Source: Planctomyces sp. SH-PL14 (lineage in GTDB: Bacteria; Planctomycetota; Planctomycetia; Planctomycetales; Planctomycetaceae). From it: a stretch of DNA of 64,000 nucleotides. Location of the stretch: contig NZ_CP011270.1 of the NCBI RefSeq assembly GCF_001610835.1, forward strand, positions 3,428,001 to 3,492,000, in the 5' to 3' direction. Of this stretch, positions 26,708-35,534 are shown in pieces. Each line of letters begins with the position of its first letter. Within the stretch, counting starts at the first letter, position 1. The position numbers and the translations under genes were made by a program. The notes beneath the pieces were generated by a model, which worked only from the letters and a program-made list of their open reading frames with translations, was not told where the DNA came from and did not search any database.

Positions 26708-27118
26708 CTAGGCCTGCGGCTGATAGGTGTAGACACCCTTCTCGTCGACGCGGAACTCCGGCTTCTTGTAGAGATTGAGATAAACAATCATCCCAAAGTT
26801 CTTGGAGTTGCTCTTGTAGCCGCTCGCCGTGACTTTATCGACGAGCTCCTGCTTGGTGAGTCCCTTTTTATGCTTGGAAAGGATCTCGATCAGCAGCGAT
26901 TTCAGCGACCGCTGGCCGCGAATCCGCTTGGTGCCGGTCGCCGCCGCTTTGCGGCCGCGCCCCCGCTTCCCTTCCAGCTTGCCGATCTGCTTGTCCAGAT
27001 CGCGAAGTTCCGAAACCAAAGACTGCCGGCGGCTCGTGAGATCACTGAGCAGCGCCCGCTGCTTCTCCAGCACGTTCTCCAGCTCTGCGACCGACATCCG
27101 ATTCAGGGCTCTTGTCAT
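26708..27118 (-). CDS. Small coiled-coil protein with C-terminal winged-helix-like domain
   Basis: 136 residues. Residues 8-55 form a coiled coil (VAELENVLEKQRALLSDLTS onward), then a basic linker (KRGRGRKAAATGTKRIRG), then a compact domain LKSLLIEILSKHKKGLTKQE, with an NSKNFGMIVYLNLYK segment resembling HARE-HTH/winged-helix DNA-binding folds. Proteins of this layout recur in planctomycete genomes. It may be a nucleoid or regulatory protein; the target is unknown. An in-frame start 21 bp downstream (MSVAEL) is equally possible. A terminator follows at 26551-26591. Confidence 0.72.
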   Translation of the reverse strand: MTRALNRMSVAELENVLEKQRALLSDLTSRRQSLVSELRDLDKQIGKLEGKRGRGRKAAATGTKRIRGQRSLKSLLIEILSKHKKGLTKQELVDKVTASGYKSNSKNFGMIVYLNLYKKPEFRVDEKGVYTYQPQA

Positions 27119-27747
27119 TCTCAGCTCGCTTTCGTCGAAAGAATTTCAGTCGACACGGTCCTGGCAAACCACACCCACGGCTTGCTCCGATCGATTCACG
27201 CGCGTGCGAATGATCGACCTCCCACACGTGATGTCCGTCAGCCCTGTTCTTCGACCAGACACCATCATGCGGTCACGTGCCTCTATCCATCGAACCGTAT
27301 CTCCTATCCATGAGCATTGCAATCAATTGAATCGCCCTGTGGACCAGATTCTAAGAGTTCTATAGGGACATGATCATTGCGTTAGCGGCGACAACAAATG
27401 GCAAATAATTTGTCGAGAGATGGAGCCTCGCGACAGGGCTTTCGAACGAATACAGGGGCGCCCGCCAGTGTCGCATTCTGCATCAACAATCCCCCCACGG
27501 AAGGTTCGCCGCATGGAAAAAGCCAGCATCCGGCGAGTTCCGATGTTCGCCGGACTTCCTCGCGATCGACTTCGGGGTCCCTGTGGCTTCGACCGCTTGG
27601 CGCGACAGGCGGCCTCGTCCGGAAACTCGCCAGAAGCAGGACAGTCCGAACTGCGTGATATCGATAGCGTGTAGACGCAATGTCGGTTTCGTTATCCGGG
27701 CGACCTCACAAGAGCCGAACCATCGATCCGCCGACACCGGGGATTTC
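27119..27747. other. 629-bp gap without a convincing gene
   Basis: This stretch separates two minus-strand genes and is less GC-rich than most of the chromosome, especially 27,200-27,480. Short frames on both strands lack codon bias and recognisable motifs. It probably holds the promoter of the 26708-27118 gene. Nothing else is supported. Confidence 0.4.
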
Positions 27748-28197
27748 CTAGTCTGGGGCGTTGCCGAGGCATCTGATCTGAAACCGCCATTGCGGTCCGC
27801 CGATCCGCGTCAACTCGACTCTTTCCCAGCGCGAGCCGGCGTCCTCGGCCAGCGTCCCCTCCAGGAGAATCGCGTCGAGCACGATCAGGTCGGCACTCAT
27901 CTCCGACACGCCAGCGATCCCGGCCGCGACTCTCCGGACCGCACCGCGTCCACCCGAGACCGGGCCTTCGTAGTCCAGATAGATGCGGCGGTGAGGAGCG
28001 ATCTCTTCCGCCGTCATGACATCATGCTGGCAGGGATCGTTCGGGAGCCGCCACGTTTTCAGCGTCTCCCCGTCCTCGACCAGGAGGTCCCAGTGAAGGA
28101 GGGGATGGTCGTGAAGCAGGACTGCGAATCGCCGCGGCGTGGACTCCGACCGATTCGGTTCGATAGAGCGTTCGACCTGCCGGCCCCCGTCGCTCAT
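27748..28197 (-). CDS. Stand-alone LigD 3'-phosphoesterase-like protein
   Basis: 149 residues. The pattern RRFAVLLHDHPLLHWDLLVE, then LKTWRLP, then YLDYEGPVSGGRGAVRRVAAG matches the phosphoesterase (PE) domain of DNA ligase D, whose conserved HxxxxHxD-type residues bind Mn and trim 3' ends before ligation. Here it has no ligase or polymerase partner. The start is placed at 28197, overlapping the RuvX stop by ATGA, because longer in-frame starts lie inside ruvX. Coupling to a Holliday-junction resolvase gene suggests a DNA repair role (inference). Confidence 0.7.
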   Translation of the reverse strand: MSDGGRQVERSIEPNRSESTPRRFAVLLHDHPLLHWDLLVEDGETLKTWRLPNDPCQHDVMTAEEIAPHRRIYLDYEGPVSGGRGAVRRVAAGIAGVSEMSADLIVLDAILLEGTLAEDAGSRWERVELTRIGGPQWRFQIRCLGNAPD

Positions 28198-28706
28198 GGA
28201 ACGTCGTCCACGGAGTCGGGCGGGACCGGAGGGACGCGGCGACGGTCGATGTACGTCTGCAGGATGATCTGCGCTGCGAGCTTGTCGAGGAGCTGCTTCC
28301 GCTTCTGCCGGGTCACGTCCATCAGGATCAGCTGCTCCTCGACGACAGCCGAGGTGCAGCGCTCGTCCTGGTAGTCGATCGGAAGGCCGGTCAACTGCTG
28401 AATCCACGCCGCGAACTTTTGGGCCCGGTGCGAGGACTCGCTCGCCCCGCCCCCCATGTGCAGCGGAAGCCCCACGACGCAGCCGACGACGCGATACTCC
28501 CGCGCCAGCTGCTGCAGCCGCGCCCCGTCGAGCTTGTCCGAGCGTCGCGAGTAGTTTTCGAGCGGGCTGGCGATCGTCTGCTCGTCGTTCGAGACCGCGA
28601 TCCCCAGCCGCTTCTGTCCGTAGTCGATCCCCAGCAGCCGCCCGGCGGTGAGAAGTGGGGGATTCCCTTCAACGGGGAGCGGAGGGCAATCGGATTCGCC
28701 GGGCAT
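28194..28706 (-). CDS. ruvX: Putative Holliday junction resolvase / pre-16S rRNA nuclease RuvX (YqgF)
   Basis: 170 residues. It belongs to the RNase H-like YqgF family, proposed to process the 5' end of 16S rRNA and to resolve Holliday junctions. Motifs: LLGIDYGQKRLGIAVSN (catalytic Asp in GIDYG), VVGLPLHMGG, and the IDYQDERCTSAVVE motif followed by DKLAAQIILQTYID. It has a somewhat longer N-terminal leader (about 25 residues) than typical. The stop overlaps the next gene's ATG. Confidence 0.92.
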   Translation of the reverse strand: MPGESDCPPLPVEGNPPLLTAGRLLGIDYGQKRLGIAVSNDEQTIASPLENYSRRSDKLDGARLQQLAREYRVVGCVVGLPLHMGGGASESSHRAQKFAAWIQQLTGLPIDYQDERCTSAVVEEQLILMDVTRQKRKQLLDKLAAQIILQTYIDRRRVPPVPPDSVDDVP

Positions 28707-28816
28707 GGGGCGGAGGCCGCTCGTTGTGTGAGGTTGTGGTGACGGTTCTGGCGGACGGTGGCAGCGAGGAATGCGAGAGCGGGAGGTCAGGCATCCGGAT
28801 CATCGCTTAATGACGA

Positions 28817-29317
28817 TCATCCCGGCTGGGCGGCGGCTTCGCCAGATTGCGGAGCGCCGTATCGCTCGATGAGGGGGCGGTTCCGCTCCAGGAATGCGTC
28901 ACGCCAATAGTAGGCATCGAGCAGTCCGTCGACGGGACGGTTCATCTGGAGATAGGCCGCGTAGATCGCTTCGATCGTCGCGAGCCCGGCGGCGGGGTCG
29001 TCGAAGACCTTCGACACCCGCGGATACGCCGTCTGCCACGGGCCGAGGCTGCGGACGGGGACATCCTGCCAGGCCCGTTCCATGTCGGCTGCCCATCGCC
29101 ACGTTCCGTCGAGGACGACGAGGCCGGTCGCGGCATCCTCGGGGGTCAGTTCAGGCCCGCCGATGCCGAGCCGGACATAGCCGTCCAGCGGCTCCGTGCC
29201 ACGCTCGGGGAACTTCCAGAAGACGAACCCTTCCCGGTCTCGGAGGGGCTCGACGGAGCACTTGGAGCGGTTTTCTTTCGGGTGGACGACGATGATTGTG
29301 GAGGGGGGGCGGGGCAT
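28817..29317 (-). CDS. DTW/Tsr3-like aminocarboxypropyltransferase candidate
   Basis: 166 residues. The sequence [20 protein letters not shown] resembles the DTW/Tsr3 superfamily core ('V-D-x-T/S-W'), followed by a [13 protein letters not shown] helix and [19 protein letters not shown], similar to the C-terminal helix of Tsr3. The superfamily transfers 3-amino-3-carboxypropyl groups from SAM to rRNA or tRNA. The N-terminus contains [14 protein letters not shown]. Tsr3 proper is archaeal/eukaryotic, while bacterial DTW proteins (TapT) modify tRNA, so the exact substrate is uncertain. Confidence 0.65.
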   Translation of the reverse strand: MPRPPSTIIVVHPKENRSKCSVEPLRDREGFVFWKFPERGTEPLDGYVRLGIGGPELTPEDAATGLVVLDGTWRWAADMERAWQDVPVRSLGPWQTAYPRVSKVFDDPAAGLATIEAIYAAYLQMNRPVDGLLDAYYWRDAFLERNRPLIERYGAPQSGEAAAQPG

Positions 29318-29378
29318 TCGCCGATTGTGGCGAACCGGGTGGTTGAAGACGAGAGTCCTGCCGTCTCAAACCGTGTCC

Positions 29379-29707
29379 TTGCCGGCACGGCTCTCATAGC
29401 TCAAACCCAACGTATCACGGCAGCTGGGGTCAAGGGGCCAGAAAACAACACAGGCCCCCTTGCCGCTGGAGGCACTTCAACGAGGAACCGTGGTAAACAG
29501 CGGATGTCCCCTTTGTGGCACCAGCGTTGAGGACTCCCTTACATCACACCGCTCGCTTTGTAATCCCCGCGGATTGGTAAGGGGGCATACGGCACGTTGT
29601 CCGCGCTTGGACACGCTCTCCTTCAGACGTCTCTCGACGGCCAGGCCTCCGGCGGGCAAGGGGCATTCTGCCCCCTGCACCCCCTGACCAGGGGAGCCCT
29701 GGACCCG
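29379..29707 (+). repeat. Dispersed intergenic repeat, copy B
   Basis: Second copy of the repeat. The left hairpin is altered here (the CCCCCTT arm is separated by an insertion, AGAAAACAACACAGG). The right end is 6 bp from the stop codon of the convergent MFS gene. The region between 29318 and 29379 upstream of the repeat holds only a short promoter spacer for the 28817-29317 gene. Confidence 0.9.
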
Positions 29708-29712
29708 ATACA

Positions 29713-31014
29713 TCAGTGCGGCGCCGGCGCAGGCTCGCCTGCCGATGCAATCTCCTTCGGCGGATGGAACGCCACCGCCAACAGAACCGCCGCCACCACA
29801 GCCAACCCCACCGGCACCAGGAACAGCTTCTGGTAGTCAATCCCCGCTTCCGTCTTCCACTTGTCCATCAGCGGGACAAACAACCCCTTCGCAGCCAGAT
29901 CCCCAATCCCCAGGATCAGCAGGTTGAACAACCCCTGAGCACTCGCCCGCACATCCTTCGGGAACGCGGCATCAATGAAGATGTAGACCGTCGCAAAGAA
30001 GAACGCGTAACACACCCCGTGCAGCACCTGGACCGCAACAATCAGCGGACCGTTCGTGGGGAAGAACGCAAAGATCGCATAGCGGGCCGCGTGCCCCAGA
30101 ATCCCCACGATCATCGTCGTCCGCCAGCCCAGCTTGGCCAGCACCGTCCCCAGGACCGCCATCGTCAGGATCTCGGCAACCTGCCCGATACTCATGATCG
30201 GCATGATCTGCTCAGCACTGAACCCGACCTGCGCCAGGAAGCCGAAGGCGGTCACGAAGTACCCGTTGTGGATCGTGGCATCGATGAAGGTCACGATGAA
30301 CAGGACCAGCAGGAACGGATTGGCCAGCAGGCTGAACGCCTTCTTCCAGGCCAGGGTGTCCTCGCCCGTCGCGGCCGGCTTGGGAGGCGTGTGCGGAAGC
30401 GTCATGCAGAAGGCGGCCAGAACGAACGAGGCGATGCCGGCCACAATGAACACGTAAGCTTCCGCGCTCGCCAGATCCGCGCCGGTCTTCCCCTTGAGGA
30501 TGAAGTACAGCGGCCAGGCAGCCAGGATCCAGCCGATCGTCCCACCCATCCGGACCGGACCGAAGTCCTTCGTCGGGTTGTCGAGGTTGGCGAAGGCGAG
30601 CGAGTTCGCGACGGAGATCGTCGGCACGTAGAACAGGGAGTGGACCAGCATCAGGGCGAAGAACGGCCAGAAGGACTTCGCGAAGAACAGGCCGATCAGC
30701 GCCGCGCCCCCGACGAGATGGCTGAACGCCAGGAACTTCTCGGCGGAGAAATTGCGGTCGGCGAACTGGTTCGAGAAGAAGATCCCGATGACCGAGGCGA
30801 TCGCAAAACAGCTTCCGATGCCGAACTGCTCCCAACCGCCGAACTGCTCCCAACCGCCGAACTTAAGGCCTTCCCCCCCCATCAGGTGAAACAGCGGCGG
30901 CAGCCAGGCTCCCCAGATGAAGAACTCGAGGAGCATCATGACGGTCAGTTTCGTCCGGATGCCGGGCTGCGAAGGGGAATGCGAATAGGGAAGTTCAGCG
31001 AGATCGGTCGCCAT
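29713..31014 (-). CDS. MFS transporter, nucleoside:H+ symporter-like
   Basis: 433 residues with about 12 hydrophobic helices. The N-terminus (LTVMMLLEFFIWGAWLPPLF) and VRMGGTIGWILAAWP match the nucleoside:proton symporter branch of the major facilitator superfamily (NupG-like), common in planctomycetes. Residues about 52-65 contain a short direct duplication, GGWEQFGGWEQFG, from an 18-bp tandem repeat (30823-30858). The substrate is therefore likely a nucleoside but not proven. Copy B of the dispersed repeat begins 6 bp beyond the stop. Confidence 0.82.
   Translation of the reverse strand: MATDLAELPYSHSPSQPGIRTKLTVMMLLEFFIWGAWLPPLFHLMGGEGLKFGGWEQFGGWEQFGIGSCFAIASVIGIFFSNQFADRNFSAEKFLAFSHLVGGAALIGLFFAKSFWPFFALMLVHSLFYVPTISVANSLAFANLDNPTKDFGPVRMGGTIGWILAAWPLYFILKGKTGADLASAEAYVFIVAGIASFVLAAFCMTLPHTPPKPAATGEDTLAWKKAFSLLANPFLLVLFIVTFIDATIHNGYFVTAFGFLAQVGFSAEQIMPIMSIGQVAEILTMAVLGTVLAKLGWRTTMIVGILGHAARYAIFAFFPTNGPLIVAVQVLHGVCYAFFFATVYIFIDAAFPKDVRASAQGLFNLLILGIGDLAAKGLFVPLMDKWKTEAGIDYQKLFLVPVGLAVVAAVLLAVAFHPPKEIASAGEPAPAPH
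30823..30858. repeat. 18-bp in-frame tandem duplication in MFS gene
   Basis: GAACTGCTCCCAACCGCC occurs twice in direct succession at 30823-30840 and 30841-30858, adding a second GGWEQF to the extracytoplasmic loop after the first helix of the transporter. It is perfect, so probably recent. Confidence 0.9.
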
Positions 31015-31232
31015 GAGAGGGGCTGTCCACGTCGTGCAGAGCCGGAAATTGCGGTCGACCGCGCGTGGGACCGCAACAAGATGGCGGCCAAGCTAACCCG
31101 GCCCCGGAGGGGAAGCAAGCGAAGCATCGGCCGGGACGATTCCGTCGGCCAGAGGGCCCCGGAAACGAAAACAGCCACCACATCAGGAGATGCGGTGGCC
31201 GTGGAATCGGATCGAAAGCGATCGACTCAGGA

Positions 31233-31631
31233 TTAACGAGGCGGAGCGGGCTGCGGGGCGGCAGCCGGCGGAGCGCCGTTCTGGACTTCCGCCGGCGGCG
31301 GCGGAGCGTTCTCCGGTCCGGCCGGCCCCATCGGATGGCCGTATCCCATCGGTGCGCCGTTCGCCTGGAGGCCGCAGCCCCCTTCACAGGCGGACGAGCC
31401 GCAGGCCGAGGTGCCGCAAGCCGACGTGCCACAGGCCGAAGCCCCGCAGGCACCCGTTCCACAGGCGGAACCGCACTGGTTCCATCCGGTGTTGCAATGG
31501 CTGTGGCAGGCCGTCGCACAGTGCGTCCGGCAACAGCGGCGGCGGTGCCGCGCAGAGGCTTCATCCGTGCAGAAGAGGGACACCATCAGGGCGGCGGTCA
31601 GCACCGCGGCGGTTCGCATCATGTCAGTCAC
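31233..31631 (-). CDS. Secreted Cys-rich protein with pentapeptide-like Cys repeats
   Basis: 132 residues. A signal peptide (about 4-27, ending EASARH) precedes a Cys/His-rich stretch (RCCRTHCATACHSHC) and a run of 5-residue repeats of the ACG-T/A/S-S kind (about 55-85; seven Cys at a regular five-residue spacing). The C-terminus is Pro/Ala-rich. The 15-bp coding periodicity shows at the DNA level. Such Cys-rich exported proteins could be disulfide-linked surface or metal-binding proteins. I do not recognise a family. ATG at 31619 is an alternative start. Confidence 0.7.
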   Translation of the reverse strand: MTDMMRTAAVLTAALMVSLFCTDEASARHRRRCCRTHCATACHSHCNTGWNQCGSACGTGACGASACGTSACGTSACGSSACEGGCGLQANGAPMGYGHPMGPAGPENAPPPPAEVQNGAPPAAAPQPAPPR

Positions 31632-32011
31632 TCCCGGGTCTCGAACAAATGGGGTCGGTCAACGCACGCCGACAGGCGCTCCGTCACCGGGGTCTGCGAC
31701 CACAGACCCGACCCGCCCCGGAACAAATGCCGTTCCATCCTGCGCAAAATGACAATCCCTCAGAACCCGCTCAGATTGACCTGAACAGGGAGGCCCAGCG
31801 AGCATCGCGGCACGGCTCATTCCGCGACAATTTGCAGGGGGAAGGGACGCTCTCAATCGCCTCGGAGCCGGAACTTCCGACGCATCTCGTCACTCGCGCG
31901 CTTCGCATTGATGAAGCCGAGAGATCGAAGGCTGCGCGGTGTTCCGCCAACGTGCGCCGCGTCCGCTCAGAGTGCGGCTCTGGGCCCGCTCCGCACACCT
32001 TCATGAGCGTG
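31632..32011. other. 380-bp spacer upstream of the Cys-rich gene
   Basis: This lies between the permease stop and the start of the Cys-repeat gene, both on the minus strand. It contains AT-richer stretches near 31,735-31,760 that could be the promoter. No gene on either strand is supported. Confidence 0.4.
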
Positions 32012-33628
32012 CTATTTCTTCAACATCGACAGCGGCCGATATCTGGTCAGCGCCCAGTACCCCGTCAGCAGGGACAGCACATAGATGCTGCCCACAAACC
32101 ACATCAGTGTGGGATAGGACGGCGAGAGAGAGACCCAGGAAAACTCTGAGGGGTTCCGATCGAGAAAGTGGCTGTTGTTGTAGACCTCGATCGGGTCGAG
32201 GGCCGGCAGGAAGCTGCTGAGCGTGGACTGGATCGTGAAGGCCACGAACGTCAGAAATCCGGCGGCCAGCGGCTGGCGGATGAGGCACGTGAGCGCCGCC
32301 GCGAGCGAGAACATCATACCGTGAAAGGGGACCATCACGGCGATGTGCGGCCAGTTCATGCTGTAGTAGTTCCCCCAGTTGGGCGAGTTCCAGGCGAGGG
32401 CGATCGACGGCCCGTCGAGAACGAGCAGCGTCACGAGCAGTCCGGTCAGGAACTTGACGGCAAACAGCTTCCAGGGGGCGATCGGCCGCGTCCGCCAGAA
32501 CTCACCGATCCGCGGATCGATGTCGCTGGCAAACAGCCCGGCCCCGACCACCACGGACCACAGGGCTCCTATGGCCCAGCTGGTCTGCGAGAGATTGTCG
32601 CGAAACATCATGTGCGGCTGAACGAAAGCGATAGACGCCATTCCCGCCGCGAACAGGAGGCCGGGGATTGCCATCGGCAGCGCGTGGCGCCCCGCGAGCC
32701 AGGCGAGCGAGAGCGTCGGCAGGGGGAGCGGTCCCAGCCGCGGCAGCCACACGGGGCGGGCACGATCCGATCGACCCGCCTCTCCGTCTCGCGTGAGCGG
32801 CCGGATCGCGGCATAGCGGCGCACGGCCCAGACGGCCAGAAGGAACTGAAGTCCGGCGTTGGCCGCGAGAGTCGAGAGGATCCCGGTTCCGAGATCGAGA
32901 TCGGTGTACGAGGCTCCGCCGACCTCGCCGTATCCATAGTGAATGATCCGGGTCACCGGCAGGACCGCCATCACGATCTCCGCGAGTCGCTGCGGGAGGT
33001 GGCGACCGAACTCGGGACGGAGGGCCGTCATGAGGAACCACCCGACCATCAGGACCGCACCCGCATAGCCGGCCCGCGCTTCGGAGCGGACGAAGGTCCC
33101 CAGCGTCGTGGCCAGGAGGTACAGCATCGAGACGGACGCGATCCGGATCACCAGGACTTCACCCAGGAGAGCGATGGCGGGAAGCGGGGCGAGGACGCCG
33201 CGCTCCGGCATCCGGACATAGGGGGCGTCGAGATCCGTGGCGCGCAGCGGCGCCTGCTGGACCCATCCGCCGGCAAGGCACGCCGCAATGACGAGCCCGC
33301 CGATGAGCATGGGGGCGACGAGCACGACCCAGCCCCCCATGACCCGGACGCGGCCCCGGACGAGGGGCGAGACCGGAAGGCCGTCGGCAAAGCTCCGCGT
33401 TCGGTCGGTCATCTCGCCGAGCGATGTCCGCATCGCGACGAGAATGGCGGCGACTTCGAAGCCCGCCAGGACCCCGCTGTAGTTCGCGACGGCGGCGTGG
33501 AAACGATGCCCGAGCTCATAGATAACGGAGTGCATCGCCCCCAGCACGATCCACAGTGTCGCCAGGGCGAACTGCAGGCGGCGCTCGTGGACTTCCTTGA
33601 GGACCAGCGATCGAGTCAGGGGAGACAC
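32012..33628 (-). CDS. ABC-2-type transporter permease
   Basis: 538 residues with about 12 hydrophobic segments in two halves. The first half includes GMxTSLGEMTDRTRSFADGLPV-like text typical of ABC-2 permeases that pass lantibiotic or drug substrates, and the second half has a long loop followed by further helices. It is the third gene of a regulator-ATPase-permease operon. The substrate is unknown; the YtrA-type regulator suggests cell-envelope stress or antimicrobial export. Confidence 0.8.
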   Translation of the reverse strand: MSPLTRSLVLKEVHERRLQFALATLWIVLGAMHSVIYELGHRFHAAVANYSGVLAGFEVAAILVAMRTSLGEMTDRTRSFADGLPVSPLVRGRVRVMGGWVVLVAPMLIGGLVIAACLAGGWVQQAPLRATDLDAPYVRMPERGVLAPLPAIALLGEVLVIRIASVSMLYLLATTLGTFVRSEARAGYAGAVLMVGWFLMTALRPEFGRHLPQRLAEIVMAVLPVTRIIHYGYGEVGGASYTDLDLGTGILSTLAANAGLQFLLAVWAVRRYAAIRPLTRDGEAGRSDRARPVWLPRLGPLPLPTLSLAWLAGRHALPMAIPGLLFAAGMASIAFVQPHMMFRDNLSQTSWAIGALWSVVVGAGLFASDIDPRIGEFWRTRPIAPWKLFAVKFLTGLLVTLLVLDGPSIALAWNSPNWGNYYSMNWPHIAVMVPFHGMMFSLAAALTCLIRQPLAAGFLTFVAFTIQSTLSSFLPALDPIEVYNNSHFLDRNPSEFSWVSLSPSYPTLMWFVGSIYVLSLLTGYWALTRYRPLSMLKK

Positions 33629-33688
33629 GGCGGACTCCGGGTTAGCGCGGGATGCGGCGGTCGCGAATCGAACCTCGGCGTTCGAGGG

Positions 33689-34621
33689 CTACACGGGAAC
33701 GGCGGCGGGCTCAGCGGGCGCGCTGGGACGCGGCCAGTTCTGAGGACGGCCGATGACGAAGGCTTCGAAGATCTCGTCGAGACTCAGGTCCTGGACCTCG
33801 GCATCGATGCCGCCCGCCCGCAGGTCGCGGATCCAGGGCTCGGCGTCGTCGAGCGTGACCGCGATCCGCTCTCCGTGCCGCGCCACGTCGAGGACGCGCT
33901 CGGGAGGCAGGGCCTCGGCGGTCTCGAGCGCGGCCGCGGAGACAAGGACTCGCTTGACCGCGCGCTGCACCTCTTCCGTGGGACCGGTCCGCACCAGCCG
34001 GCCGTCGTCGAGGATCGCGACCGCGTCGGCGACCGCCTCGACCTCCGAGAGCAGGTGCGAGCTGTAGAGGACCGTCCGGCCTTCGGCCTGGAGGTGCTCG
34101 ATCAGGTCGCGGTTGAATTCCTTGCGGGCGATCGGATCGAGCCCCAGGGCGGGGTCGTCGAGGATCATGAGCCGGGGGCGATGCGCCAGGGCGAGCGCGA
34201 GCCCGAGCCGGACCGACTGTCCTTTCGAGAGATGCCGGATCCGGACGTCGCTGGGGAGCTCGAACCGCCCGAGGAGCGAGCGGTAGTGCGCTTCGTCCCA
34301 CGTCGGATAGAACGGCGCGAGGAACCGGCCGATCTCGAAGGCGGTCATCCAGCCGTACATCGACTGGTCTTCGGCGAGGTACCCGACCTTCTGCCGAACG
34401 ACGATCGGCTCCCGGGCGGGATCGTGGCCGAGGATCTCGACGCGGCCTTTCCGCGGTTCGATCAGGCCCATCAGAGTCCGGATGAGGGTCGTCTTCCCTG
34501 CTCCGTTGCGTCCGAGGAGGGCGAGGGTCTGGCCGGCGGGGATCTCCAGCGAGACCCCTTCGAGGACCGGTTTGCGGCCATAGCCCTGATCGAGCCCTGC
34601 GATGCGAATGACGGCGCTCAT
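33689..34621 (-). CDS. ABC transporter ATP-binding protein (YtrB/CcmA-like)
   Basis: 310 residues. Walker A GRNGAGKTT (about 38-46), signature LSKGQ (about 132), Walker B LMILDDPALGLD (about 152-163) and the switch His in SSHLLSEVEAV are present. The residue after the Walker B Asp is Asp rather than Glu, a variant common in the YtrB group. The C-terminal 90 residues form an extra domain found in lantibiotic-type ATPases. The start overlaps the regulator stop (ATGA). Confidence 0.9.
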   Translation of the reverse strand: MSAVIRIAGLDQGYGRKPVLEGVSLEIPAGQTLALLGRNGAGKTTLIRTLMGLIEPRKGRVEILGHDPAREPIVVRQKVGYLAEDQSMYGWMTAFEIGRFLAPFYPTWDEAHYRSLLGRFELPSDVRIRHLSKGQSVRLGLALALAHRPRLMILDDPALGLDPIARKEFNRDLIEHLQAEGRTVLYSSHLLSEVEAVADAVAILDDGRLVRTGPTEEVQRAVKRVLVSAAALETAEALPPERVLDVARHGERIAVTLDDAEPWIRDLRAGGIDAEVQDLSLDEIFEAFVIGRPQNWPRPSAPAEPAAVPV

Positions 34622-35064
34622 GGTCCTTCCGCTCCCTTTTTCTGACGAGGTGTGGCGGTCTCTTCGGCGGTGCCGTTCTGCCGGACGCGTTTCACGGATT
34701 CGGCGAACAGGCGTCCCAGTTCCCGTTCGCCGATCCCAAGCATCAGGCCGCGGCGGGTGAGGGTGTCGAGTTCCTGCTGGAACTCCTGGTGGTGTTCGGC
34801 GAGCTGGGCGGCGGTCGCGCCGCGGCGGAGCGGCAGGACGTAGGTCCCGTCTCCGTGCCGCATCTCGACGAGCCCTTCGGCGGCGAGCCGTTCGTAGACC
34901 CGCACGACGGTGTTGACGTTGACGGCCAGTTCGCGGGCGAGCTGGCGGACGGAGGGGAGCGGGGTTTCGGCCGGGAGGGTGCCGGCGAGGATCTGTGCGC
35001 GGACTTGCGCGTCGATCTGTCGCGAGACCGGAACCGACGATCCACGCTCGATGCGAATCAGCAT
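34618..35064 (-). CDS. GntR-family (YtrA-type) transcriptional regulator
   Basis: 148 residues. The N-terminal winged helix LPSVRQLARELAVNVNTVVR is preceded by SVPVSRQIDAQVRAQILAG, as in the short YtrA branch, whose C-terminal part is only a helical dimerisation tail. The start at 35064 (MLIRIERG) is chosen because a longer in-frame start at 35118 would sit upstream of the promoter described at 35089-35118. It heads the operon with the ATPase and permease and probably represses it. Confidence 0.88.
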   Translation of the reverse strand: MLIRIERGSSVPVSRQIDAQVRAQILAGTLPAETPLPSVRQLARELAVNVNTVVRVYERLAAEGLVEMRHGDGTYVLPLRRGATAAQLAEHHQEFQQELDTLTRRGLMLGIGERELGRLFAESVKRVRQNGTAEETATPRQKKGAEGP

Positions 35065-35088
35065 GTCGTCACCCAAAGTGTTCACAGT

Positions 35089-35118
35089 ACTATAACAGTT
35101 CTGTTTCGTCCGAGTCAA
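35089..35118 (-). promoter_or_regulatory. Sigma-70 promoter of the regulator-ABC operon with ACTGT repeats
   Basis: On the minus strand TTGACT (35113-35118) and TATAGT (35089-35094) are 18 bp apart. Two ACTGT direct repeats flank the -10 element (ACTGTTATAGTACTGT), a likely binding site for the product of the first gene. The leader to the ATG at 35064 is short. Confidence 0.7.
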
Positions 35119-35190
35119 TAGGTGGCCGAAGATTACTGAGAGTACGGGTGCGTTCGCGGGATGGTGGTCAGTTGTGCCGATGGAAGATCA

Positions 35191-35503
35191 ACCGGGGTCC
35201 AGGGGCTCGCCCCTGGTGGGGAGTGCAGAGGGGCAACGCCCCTTTGCCCGCCGGAGGCCTGGCCGTCGAGAGATGTCTGAAGGAGTATGTGTCCAAGCGC
35301 GGACAAGGTGTCGTATGCCCCCTCACCAACCCGCGGGGATTTCGAAGCGAGCCGTGAGTCCTCAACGCCGTTACCGCAAAGCGGACATCCGTTGTGTACC
35401 ACGGTTCCTCATCGAAGCGCCTCCGGCGGCAAGGGGGTGAGACCCCCTTGACCCCGGCGGCCGTGGCATGTTGGGTCTGAGCGAGCACAGTCGGGCCGGC
35501 AAG
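35191..35503 (-). repeat. Dispersed intergenic repeat, copy C
   Basis: Reverse-orientation copy. Its left end (the TGCCGG side, at 35503) is 31 bp beyond the stop of the 35535-38399 gene. Its right end, with the CCAGGGG-CTCG-CCCCTGG hairpin, points to the GntR regulator gene. Left and right hairpins and the central GTCC/GGAC hairpin are all present. Confidence 0.9.
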
Positions 35504-35534
35504 GACGTGCTCTGAGGCACCGGAATCAGACCCG

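Noticed and set aside
26519-27313. Plus-strand open frame across the coiled-coil/HTH gene
   Set aside because: It covers a terminator and the antisense of a well-supported gene.
27398-27737. Small genes in the 27,119-27,747 gap
   Set aside because: No ribosome site, no codon bias and no motif on either strand.
29460-29687. Small protein with a CPLCG motif inside the dispersed repeat
   Set aside because: In other copies indels move the reading frame, so the similarity is from the repeat DNA, not selection on a protein.
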